DNA from: Zoroaster sp. YZ-2022
Taxonomy: Eukaryota > Echinodermata > Asteroidea > Forcipulatida > Zoroasteridae
Direction of reading: 5' to 3'
Assembly: GCA_029582265.1 (NCBI GenBank)
Contig: CM055822.1
Coordinates: 45,919,916 to 45,983,915 of the forward strand
Length of the DNA stretch: 64,000 nt
The notes beneath the pieces were generated by a model. The model was not told the origin of the DNA. It did no database searches and was given only the letters and a program-made list of their open reading frames with translations. This document shows, in pieces, positions 57,301 through 64,000 of this stretch. Both the position numbers and the translations under genes were made by a program. Each line of letters begins with the position of its first letter. The stretch's first letter is position 1.

Positions 57301-60300
57301 GTTGGAATAACCACTCATACTGTACTGCAATACTAGTACTGTCAAGGACCAATCTCGTCGTCAACCCAATTGGGCCCATTCCCGACCATTTTGCCACAAT
57401 TGTGACTGACCTTAACCTTCCTACTTTAGCTGAACTTTAGTGGCAAGTAGCTATAGTTGTCAAAACCAGTCAACTGCCTGTTTTTGACTGTTGACCCAAA
57501 TGTTCACACAGGGTCATATTTGACTGGTTTTGACTGTCATTTTGACCACCCTCAACAATACAAGACGATGCTTTTACCAGTCAAAAATGGTCGACTTGTT
57601 TTGATTTTGATCCTTGCAGTCACAGGAGGGTTAATCAGGAAAGGCATAGCAGTACTCTCCTTGCCTTTCACCTCTGTGGACCCGGGTTTGAATCCCTCCT
57701 CTGACAGGAGCCCAACATGTAGATTGGGTTTTCAATCTCTACGTAATAATGTGGATTTCCATCTAGAATATTTTTTCTGGAGTTTTTCTTCCACATTTTA
57801 AACTGTACTTTGCTTCATCATCTTCTGTCGCTTCACAGGTTTCATCATGCAAATGAGCTACAGTGCTATAGGCACTTTTGAGAAATCCTTGGTTTAATTT
57901 AATTTTTTCTTTTTGGGGGGGGGGGGGGGAAGGGAGTTGGGGTTGTGGTTGGGGTTTGTTGCTGACCCTCTTTGGCCAACCCAGGAACCAGCCATTGAAC
58001 TTATTACAGTTATGAATTTTGCAACCAAACATACACATTTCTGATTTTTATTTGCTTTCAAAACTAAAATCTTTATATTTCAGACCTGTGATTTCTCAGG
58101 ATTTTTCCTGATTTCATGATTTTGTACAAATCTCCCTTTGCCTCAAACTTTTCTTGAAAGAATAGAAGTATCCACCAAGAAAAGAAAGAAGTAGCCTGTA
58201 TTGTGTCCAAACCTCTAGTAATAATAATAATAATAATAATAATGTGTATATTAGTATCTTGTTTGTGGGGATGTGGAGAGTCTGTAAATCCTCCAAAATT
58301 AAACATCCAGGAGGTTCAGGGGGCTTTGTCCTCTAGACCAAAGGGAGACCCAGGCCCGGTACCCACAGGAGGTTCAGGGGGCTTTGTCCTCTAGACCAAA
58401 GGGAGACCCAGGCCCGGTACCCATTTTCCAGAATTTTTTACTTTTGTCAAATCACACCCCTGATATTTGTAGTAGACTAATTGGTTAAAAGTTATGTGGA
58501 ATTCTGTCTTTAAATAATAAGCATTATGTTATTAAAGGTTGGTACAACATGTACACACACAACACACATGGAAACTACACTTTTTTCACCGATTTATCGT
58601 AATTGTAAGAAGGTATTTTTCAAATGCACATTTTGTTGTAAATTTATTTTCTCCCTTTTTCTCTTGTAGATGTAATGAATCAATTTGATGTCAGAGGATT
58701 TCCAACAATAAAATTGTAAGTTGACCCTAACAACTTCTCTAGAAATTTGTATCGAGAAAATCCTCTTCCAGGAATTTCCATTTTGATAAAAACTTTGGTA
58801 AAATTCATTTTGAAACATAAGTATTAAACCACGCTTCTAACAATTATTGTACGAAAACTTTCTAACTTACCGGACTTCTGTTTACAAATGGCTGCAGCTG
58901 AAAGTCATATAGGTAAATTTGGATACTGTTTATGAAGTTATTCTTGTGGTTTTAACATTAACCCTAACTCCCTAGCCGCACTTGCTTACACATAACCCGA
59001 ATCATCCAAAATCCTTCAGTAGTAAAGCAAGCACAATGACCACTACCATTGTATGCAGATGACATGTATGCACACATGCGTTTCTAATCTGTGATACATG
59101 TACATGGCCCAGGGCCAGGGACCCTCCCTGCATGCATGGAGCAATAAACAGTGTCCACTGACCCAAGCACTGACCTTGCAATAACTACAACAAACCCGGA
59201 TGTACATGTGCCGTGGCAGAAGGGAGGCAGGTATGCCTAATAACCTCAATCCTCCAGAATCATTTTTTGGACAGATGTGCAATGTGTACCATGTAACCTC
59301 AATCCTCCATTTTCGTCCAATGTCAAATATAGCCTAATAACCTCAATCCTCCATAATCCACAATCCACCAAGCAAATAATCACATACATGTATGCCCTCA
59401 ATCCTTCAAAATCATTCACTTTAGCAAAGAGGATTTGGGAAGGTTTGGGTTAAAAAAAAATCTGAATCTCTCAAAATTTATTCCTGATAAATTTAACATA
59501 AATTTAACATTGGAAGTGCTTCTCTGATGTGATATTGTTGATCTCGTCTTGTTTCAGTTTACACGGTGATAAAGATCTGACACACAGGGGAGGAAGAACG
59601 ATAAAAGATATTATAGACTTTACCTTAAAAGCCAATGGGTAAGACTCAGAAGGCACTTTCTTTCTTCAATTCAGTTCACATTTATTTCCATAAATATGTA
59701 CAAGACTGATAGATTATTACAAAGCTAATTCTTGCCAGGCGTAGCTCTAAGGAGACTCTTAAAGCCTGTCTAGGCTCCAAAATTTCTTTAGCCACAGTGG
59801 GTTTGAAGGCTCAATGGGGTGGAAAGTTACCACACCAGCTTCTGTGAGTGTCAACGTGCTTGAAGACAACGGCTTGAAATGGTTCAGTCACCCGAAATAC
59901 AATCACACCGGTAGTGATATTCTTAATTGATGTGTCTTGGGTAAATAATTACACAAAACAATCTCAAGAGCTTACGTTGTTCCATACTTTTCACGGTGTC
60001 TTTGTCAAGTTTCGGGAGACTCGGTACGGTACCACATCTGATGGGTATGGGATCAGAGAACCGTCGTCATTCAGTATGTAGGTTCGCTGTAGTGCATGTG
60101 AATGAAGAAGTGGATGAGGACAGTTTGTAGATTCCTGTGATGTTTCATGACACTAAGAAGTCTCTGGAGATCATCCATGTTAAAATCTGCACCAAACAAA
60201 ATATGTATACTGAGACGTAATAGAAACTTACCACTTTTTCGACCTTAAATTATCAGTAATCACAATGCACAAATGTAATATGTGCACTCGCGGTGAAGTG

Positions 60301-62578
60301 GATACAGATGGGATCGAGTACAGTGGACAAAACGTGGACATTTCCTCAATAAAATGCCAACATTTCTAATCCAAATTGTTGTGTTGTCTTATTTTGAACC
60401 ATTACAATTTTATGCTATTCCAATACAAGTGGTAAGTTTCTATTGCGTCTCAGTATATGTACTCGGTTGAAACAAAGTTATAGACCATGGCATCTATCCA
60501 TCATGATCAGTGGCTGCGCTACGGTGAAATGTTCATGCGCACAGGCAAGGTATAGACAAAACATTCAGGAGATTGGAATTACTTTTTGTCCAGTGAAAAA
60601 TGTTCTGCTCAAGTTATAGGGACAAGATCGTCACGATCAACAAGGCATGGAATCAGAGTGCTAGTTTTCAATTAACTCAGTAACTGAAAATAATAACCCC
60701 ACATGATGAGGTCATATTACTGTTGCTGCTGCATAAATTAGACAGTAATTTTCAGTCACTGTGTGTTCATCTTTGTAAACTAGGACACCGATTCCATGCC
60801 CTGTTGAAAGTCTGCTCTGATCGTGACGATATTGTCCCTGTAATGTTTCAGTAAGAAGACCTGCTGTCCACTGCTGGCCCCACCCCCTTCCTCCTTAATT
60901 TGACACCTGGTGAAGGACCCGGCTGTCATCAGCATACACCTTTGTTGAGATGTGTTTGATTTGTTTCTTGATATACATGTACTCAGGCCAGCTGTACGCA
61001 AGATGACCAAATCCAGTGAGTTCAAGCATGCATTGAAGGACCATCAATCATTCTTTCTTCTTGTTACGGATGAGCAGAGTGAGGAGTGTGACCTTAGCGT
61101 GAGTCATGAATATTTTCTGCATTTTGGGAGACAACAAGACTCCGTAAATTAAACTTACAGGGTATCTATTGAGTGGACCAGATTTGTTTATTCTAGACAA
61201 CATGAACTTTCTAGAAAAATGTATGACTTTTGTGGAAAAAAACAGTTGTCATTCATTTATTTAGATTTTTTATTTGGTTTTAACCCTTCTGTGACTGCAA
61301 GGGTAAAAATCAGTCAAAATGTTGATACATGTACATGTATACTTGCCAAGGTATATCTAATGCACTTAAAAGTCTGTCAAACCTTACGTGTTGTAAGTAC
61401 ATTTACAGGTCAAAATGAGTCGGCCGTTTTGTCTTGTCTTGTCTTGTCTTGTCTTGTATTGTTCAGTATTGTTCAGGGTGGTCAAAATGACAGTAAAAAC
61501 CAGTCAAAAATGCCCCCGTGTGCACATTTGGGTCAACAGTCAAAACAGCCAGTTGACTGGTTTTGACCACGATAGCTACTTGCCACTTGCCGCAGTTCAG
61601 CTACATGTACATGTATAGTAGGAGGGGTAATTAATAGAAATAATTGAAGTTGGTTCAACAAACATGTTAAATACACTGTTCTGGCCAGGGGTTGATCCAA
61701 TGTCTTGAGAAGGGTGGGTGCCCTATAAGAAAATGGGGGGGGGGGGGAGGGGAGGGGAGGGGAGGGGAGGAGGGGACACTGGTTCTGGCTTTGGCCCTAA
61801 TCCCCACAAACCTTGGAACTCAAATTCACTTTTCGTCTTGGCTCAAGACATTGGTGAGAAATTTATTCACAGATGCGTGTGCCCAGGCACAGTTTGTGAT
61901 ATTGTTGTTTTTCCACAAACCTCTTGATTCAAGACTATCATCATTATTATGCTGTAGGTACAACCAGTGTAATGACTTCACCTTAAATGCTTACTGGAGA
62001 ATGTACTACAGGCCTGTGATTTCTCGGGAATTTTCCTGATTTCAGGATTTTTTACAAATCTCCCTTTGCCTCAAAATGTTCTTAAAAAGAAGAGAAGAAG
62101 TCACCAAGGAAAGAAAGAAGTAGCCTGCATTGTGTCCAAACCTCTAGTTTCTTATTTGTGGGGATGTGGAGAGTCTGTAAATCTTCCAAAATTAAACATC
62201 CAGGAGGTTCAGGGGGCTTTGTCCTCAAGACCAAAGGTAGACCCAGACCCCGCTCCCCATTTTTCAGGATTATTGTAACTGTTGTCAAATCACATTCCTG
62301 GTACTAACCAGACTTGGATGGGCTTGTTACATGCAGTTGAGTCAGTGGGATATATGCCAGCCTACCCCCAGTGGCGCTTGATGAGGGACCAAACTACACA
62401 CTTGCATCTGTGTTTTCCTTTTTACAGAAAATATATAGTGCAGTCGCAGAAAAAAACATCCTAGAGAGCTATTTTTACCTTGGATCCAATAAAGTGTTGC
62501 CTGCTAGCCATACGATAGATGAGAAGGAACTGCCAGTGTTGATGGTATTCAAAGATAAGAAACACTACAAGTATGAAG
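48347..62578 (+). CDS. TMX3: TMX3-like thioredoxin-related transmembrane protein, 5' part (runs off window)
   Basis: Eight exons (48347-48383, 50617-50671, 56325-56364, 57173-57296, 58670-58715, 59558-59638, 60987-61098, 62428-62578) join in consistent phase with GT/AG borders into 215 codons plus one base. Residues 1-23 form a hydrophobic signal peptide (MDVLGLLWCCLSGLLAVTIG). A thioredoxin domain follows, with FYAPWCGHC and the CGHC redox pair at residues 50-53. FDVRGFPTIK carries the cis-proline at about residue 97. After it comes a region matching TMX3 rather than PDI: LHGDKDLTHRGGRTIKDIID, then EKNILESYFYLG and ELPVLMVFKD. TMX3 is an ER membrane protein disulfide isomerase; the vertebrate protein is about 450 aa, so roughly half is present. 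The second thioredoxin-like domains, membrane anchor and stop must lie beyond 64000. Generic PDI is the alternative, but the flanking blocks favour TMX3. Confidence 0.85.
49123..49426. mobile_element. Harbinger-like MITE H1 in TMX3 intron 1
   Basis: Left TTA|GCCAAACAGGG (first ~100 bp deleted), central GGCCTCACAAATCGGGCAAA, right GACCAGAAACCGCAGACTTT and GCC. Confidence 0.75.
49549..50460. mobile_element. Complex palindrome built of GTCGTATCCGACCGCCACTT units
   Basis: Four copies of the unit alternate in orientation (near 49555 +, 50195 -, 50310 +, 50440 -). Inner arms CTCCACCTTACTGGGTGGTA and ACGTTATTGGTTA are inverted at 50330-50390. A Harbinger-like MITE is inserted at 49957-50182. Confidence 0.7.
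49957..50182. mobile_element. Harbinger-like MITE H2, nested
   Basis: TTA at 49954-49956 and 50183-50185; inverted ends GGGGCCGTCCAAAGTTTTCA of about 30 bp. It sits inside the larger palindrome, so it is younger. Confidence 0.85.
50617..50671 (+). CDS. TMX3: TMX3 exon 2
   Basis: Acceptor TTGTAG| and donor GACAG|GTAAGT. It codes the rest of the signal peptide and the mature N-terminus (GLLAVTIGVGANVIELDD). A hAT-like MITE begins 32 bp after the donor. Confidence 0.8.
50703..50915. mobile_element. hAT-like MITE with 6-bp duplication, type B, copy 1
   Basis: CTCTAC at 50697-50702 and 50916-50921; ends GGTGTGATTTGTCCGG and AAAATCACACCACAG. It lies 32 bp after TMX3 exon 2. Confidence 0.82.
51197..51588. 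mobile_element. AGGGGCA TTAA-type MITE with inserted sequence
   Basis: Perfect TTAA flanks (51193-51196, 51589-51592); ends AGGGGCAGTATCATCATGAT and ATCAT..CTGCCCCT. An ~175-bp insertion (TAATAATAATAACAGAGCAT ... AACTCGAGCAGAC) follows the first 20 bp. Confidence 0.85.
51593..52700. other. TMX3 intron 2, no clear element
   Basis: AT-rich. CAATCAAGGTCAAGTGTGGA (52050) and CAATCAAGGTCTAGTGTGGA (52445) mark a diverged ~390-bp direct repeat. A CpG-rich pair GAGCCGATAAA at 52585-52640. Confidence 0.45.
52702..53145. mobile_element. 444-bp MITE with TGGGTCATTCCATGAACGTG ends
   Basis: TGGGTCATTCCATGAACGTG at the left and GTCCCACGTTCATGGAATAA+CCCA at the right, embedded in ATAT/ATAT, consistent with a TA target. 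Confidence 0.75.
53287..53720. mobile_element. Foldback repeat sharing sequence with 25215-25455
   Basis: Left arm (ACAGAGGCCATGGCTTCCCG, GACATTCTGATATTCTAATG) and right arm (CATTAGAATATCAGAATGTC, AAGGCCATGGCCTCTCTGGC) are inverted. Confidence 0.75.
53721..54890. other. TMX3 intron 2, AT-rich, no feature
   Basis: Long T/A runs at 54560-54680; nothing else recognisable. Confidence 0.45.
54891..55440 (+). repeat. ~81-bp tandem array, seven units in an alternating dimer pattern
   Basis: Units (AAGGGAAGGTACAACATTGG, TAATGTTGCCAAAACTGCTT, CTATGAGTxxGCTTACTCTC, TTTGAATCAAGATATACATT) alternate between GTTGCC and GTTGGC through all seven copies, indicating amplification as a ~162-bp dimer. Confidence 0.9.
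55461..55684. mobile_element. AGGGATA TTAA-type MITE in TMX3 intron 2
   Basis: TTGA (55457-55460) and TTAA (55685-55688); same internal blocks as the copies at 37873 and 60618. It directly abuts the 81-bp array. Confidence 0.85.
55864..56064. mobile_element. Short Harbinger-like MITE H1
   Basis: TTA|GGCCAAAAAAAGTCTCT ... GGAGACTTTTTTTTGGGCC|TTG; the middle and right arm are deleted compared with 22798. Confidence 0.78.
56325..56364 (+). CDS. TMX3: TMX3 exon 3
   Basis: This 40-bp exon (acceptor CTGCAG|, donor GTGGAG|GTAATA) codes RILEAKNQSPWLVE, the strand that precedes the thioredoxin active-site segment. It follows a 5.7-kb intron rich in repeats. Confidence 0.8.
56784..57088. mobile_element. 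TA-flanked MITE with CTGAGACGCAATAGAAACTT ends, copy 1
   Basis: Ends are inverted over about 28 bp. It lies in TMX3 intron 3, ending about 85 bp before exon 4. Confidence 0.82.
57173..57296 (+). CDS. TMX3: TMX3 exon 4 with CGHC active site
   Basis: Acceptor TTGCAG|, donor CTCAA|GTAAGT. It codes FYAPWCGHCQKLVPVW and on to KLDGTRFS. CGHC is the catalytic dithiol/disulfide motif shared by protein disulfide isomerases. Confidence 0.9.
57416..57630. mobile_element. TTAA-flanked MITE family C, inverted copy
   Basis: TTAA at 57412-57415 and 57631-57634; CCTTCCTACT...CACAGGAGGG; the interior is the reverse complement of 40753-41066 with a deletion. Confidence 0.85.
58081..58462. mobile_element. hAT-like MITE, 6-bp duplication, type A, copy 2
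   Basis: ATATTT on both sides (58075-58080, 58463-58468). Contains an (ATA)n expansion at 58219-58243 and a direct duplication of a ~58-bp block (AGGTTCAGGGGGCTTTGTCC). Confidence 0.85.
58670..58715 (+). CDS. TMX3: TMX3 exon 5 (cis-proline segment)
   Basis: Acceptor TTGTAG|, donor AAATT|GTAAGT. It codes VMNQFDVRGFPTIK, the thioredoxin-fold segment with the conserved cis-proline opposite the active site. Confidence 0.88.
58962..59449. mobile_element. TTAA-type element, family E, copy 3
   Basis: TTAA at 58958-58961 and 59450-59453; CCCTAACTCCC and GGGAAGGTTTGGG ends; AATCCTCCATAATCC-type blocks in the right half. Confidence 0.72.
59558..59638 (+). CDS. TMX3: TMX3 exon 6
   Basis: Acceptor TTTCAG|, donor AATGG|GTAAGA. 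It codes FLHGDKDLTHRGGRTIKDII and then DFTLKANG, closing the first thioredoxin domain. Confidence 0.88.
60211..60453. mobile_element. CTGAGACG MITE, copy 2, opposite orientation
   Basis: Same ends as 56784-57088 with the interior in reverse complement (TCGACCTTAAATTATCAGTA next to the left end here, next to the right end there). TMX3 intron 6. Confidence 0.82.
60618..60839. mobile_element. AGGGACA TTAA-type MITE in TMX3 intron 6
   Basis: TTAT/GTAA flanks (decayed TTAA), AGGGACAAGATCGTCACGAT ... ATCGTGACGATATTGTCCCT. Confidence 0.82.
60987..61098 (+). CDS. TMX3: TMX3 exon 7
   Basis: Acceptor ACTCAG|, donor CTTAGC|GTGAGT. It codes GPAVRKMTKSSEFKHALKD and a following strand HQSFFLLVTDEQ, the start of the second, redox-inactive thioredoxin-like domain as in TMX3. 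Confidence 0.85.
61284..61626. mobile_element. TTAA-type MITE family C, copy 3
   Basis: TTAA (61280-61283) and GTAA flank CCCTTCTGTGACTGC...AGTAGGAGGGG. Includes a GTCTT pentamer run at 61432-61456 not present in copy 1. Confidence 0.8.
61735..61772. repeat. G-rich GGGGA run
   Basis: GGGGAGGGGAGGGGAGGGG on the + strand, a possible G-quadruplex-forming tract in TMX3 intron 7. Confidence 0.8.
62009..62300. mobile_element. hAT-like MITE, 6-bp duplication, type A, copy 3
   Basis: GTACTA on both sides (62003-62008, 62301-62306); CAGGCCTGTGATTTCTC ... CAAATCACATTCCTG. Confidence 0.87.
62428..62578 (+). CDS. TMX3: TMX3 exon 8 (last visible exon)
   Basis: Acceptor TTTACAG|, donor GAAG|GTAAAA, ending in phase 1. 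It codes KIYSAVAEKNILESYFYLG through LPVLMVFKDKKHYKYE. No further exon is visible before the window ends, so intron 8 is at least 1.4 kb. Confidence 0.85.
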
Positions 62579-62737
62579 GTAAAATTGTCTGTCCGTCAGT
62601 CCATCTGTTTGTATGTTGCTACCTCACTGATGATGAATATGTTTTTCTTTTTAAGTCACCAACATGGTGATTTATTTTTTAATGGGTTTTAATGTTTTTC
62701 TGTTTCTCGTAAATGAAATTCCTTTGCCTGTCTTTCT

Positions 62738-63025
62738 CAGGCCTGTGTTTCTCAGGATTTTTCCTGATGTCAGGATTTTGTACAAATCTCCCTTTGCCTC
62801 AAAATGTTCTTGAAAGAAGAGAAGTAGCCACCAAGGAAAGAAAGAAGCAGCCTGTGTTGTGTCCAAACCTCTAGTATCTTGTTTGTGGGGATGTGGAGAG
62901 TCTGTAAATCCTCCAAAATTAAACATCCAGGAGGTTCAGGGGGGCTTTGTCCTCTCGACCAAAGGGAGACACAGAGTTGCTACCCATTTTTCAGGATTTT
63001 TAACTTTTGTCAAATCACATCCCTG
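62738..63025. mobile_element. hAT-like MITE, type A, copy 4
   Basis: Same termini and interior as copy 3; no matching target duplication seen. About 160 bp after TMX3 exon 8. Confidence 0.8.
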
Positions 63026-63104
63026 GTTCAATTTCATACAAGTAGAAATGCCAAAGTCCAATCAAAACTCTCAGATAAATCAAAATAATATGAAATGTAC
63101 ATTA

Positions 63105-63457
63105 GGTCAAAAAAAAAAAAGTCTCCAGTTTCTGGTTATTGGTCGGCTTCAAAATTGGTGCGGTGGTGCACTTGTCTTTTTTGGGGGGGGCCAGTCTTTT
63201 TTTTTGCCTACTAGTAAAATATGTGATACCTGTATACACGGTTTTTGGAACTAGACCAAATTTCCCATACAAAAAGTGTGGTGGCTAAGAGAGGCCTCAC
63301 AAATCGGGCAAACGTTCATACCCCTATGTGAAATAGTTGTTTCAAACACAGCACGGCAGAATTCCAATCGATCCAGCAATTTGGGCTGCAATTGGTTGTG
63401 AGGCGACGCACACAGAGACCAGAAACCGGAGACTTTTTTTGGGTTTTTTTTTTGGCC
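63105..63457. mobile_element. Harbinger-like MITE H1, TTA duplication
   Basis: TTA at 63102-63104 and 63458-63460; GGTC+A-run+GTCTCCAGTTTCTGG and AACCGGAGAC+T-run+GGCC. Confidence 0.85.
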
Positions 63458-63591
63458 TTAATGACACAAAGGAAAAATAAGCTGAAACCTTAACAGGGTG
63501 GGTGTTACACTGTACACGGTTTTTATGCAAATATCTTGATTCTTATAAAATATGGATGCATTATCGATGCACTTCATAGGTTTGTTTGTAA

Positions 63592-63795
63592 CGGGTGTGA
63601 TTTGTCCGGATTTGTCCGGATTATTGGATTTTTACAAATTATCGCAATGTTGTGATCCTCTGGATTTTAAAGATTTAAGCAATTAAAGGAAAGCAAAGCA
63701 AACGCTCAGAACTATAGATTTCACCCCAGCGCTGTTCACAACAGCGGCCCCTAGCAAAATTTACAATTTTTCAAAACTGCCCAATCGCACCCCTG
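63592..63795. mobile_element. hAT-like MITE, 6-bp duplication, type B, copy 2
   Basis: TTGTAA on both sides (63586-63591, 63796-63801). Interior matches 50703-50915 closely (AAAGGAAAGCAAAGCAAA, CCCCAGCGCTGTTCACAACA). Confidence 0.88.
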
Positions 63796-63870
63796 TTGTA
63801 ACCATAATCCTTGATCTAAGTACTAATGCACATAATTAATTTTTACGTAAAAGTGTGTTTTGGGTTTTAA

Positions 63871-64000
63871 CTCTCCTACAATCAGTGCAATTTTTGAAAC
63901 AACCCATTCAGGCCACTCCAAGCCATTAGCTGTTGCCAGTGGTCTCCTATGGTTACCCTTCTGTGCACTGTCACACCACCGAGATTACAGGGTAAAGTGG
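63871..64000. mobile_element. TTAA-type MITE family D, copy 2, cut by window end
   Basis: TTAA (63867-63870) followed by CTCTCCTACAATCAGTGCAA; the sequence to 64000 is the reverse complement of 40147-40275. Confidence 0.85.

Noticed and set aside
57078..57440. 120-codon frame overlapping TMX3 exon 4 in another frame
   Set aside because: The TMX3 frame in the same place encodes the conserved FYAPWCGHC motif with proper splice sites.

Overview
This is a eukaryotic, animal window. It is AT-rich, intron-dense and crowded with small repeats. It carries two recognisable metazoan genes in several exons each (a CFAP90/C5orf49 orthologue and a TMX3 orthologue) and one very large zinc-finger gene on the opposite strand. 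The abundance of ACATGT/TACATG microsatellite, tRNA-Leu-derived SINEs with a '...AATAATAAT' tail, and many short DNA-transposon relics fits a marine invertebrate such as an ambulacrarian (sea urchin, acorn worm), amphioxus or a mollusc. I cannot decide among these from sequence alone.

Layout. About 1-3.4 kb is repeats: a palindromic module array, a hAT-like MITE, a Helentron-like element and a broken LINE reverse-transcriptase tail. From 3.998 to 16.914 kb on the + strand lies CFAP90, three short coding exons (149 aa in all) separated by introns full of mobile elements. From 17 to 26 kb there is no gene I can support; it holds foldback elements, TTAA-flanked MITEs, a second LINE tail and a Tc1-like MITE. 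From about 26.3 to 37.4 kb on the - strand lies a gene dominated by a single 8.9-kb internal exon, coding about 2,970 residues with C2H2-type fingers, repeated acidic peptides and at least six SUMO-interaction-like motifs. Smaller exons follow at 26.3-27.0 kb and a possible upstream exon sits at 39.7 kb. From 37.5 to 48.3 kb comes another repeat-filled intergenic stretch with SINEs, a duplicated element pair and simple tandem arrays. From 48.347 kb to the window end, TMX3 runs on the + strand; eight exons (215 complete codons) are visible and the rest lies beyond the window.

The genes do not form a functional unit. CFAP90 belongs to the ciliary axoneme, TMX3 to ER disulfide chemistry, and the giant protein looks nuclear and SUMO-linked. 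The unusual content is (i) the giant multi-SIM exon, and (ii) the density of non-autonomous transposons whose ends and target-site duplications can be read directly: many TTAA-flanked families, four TWA-flanked Harbinger-like families, two families sharing hAT-like ends with 6-bp duplications, and two Helentron-like elements. Several are nested, which gives a relative order of insertion.
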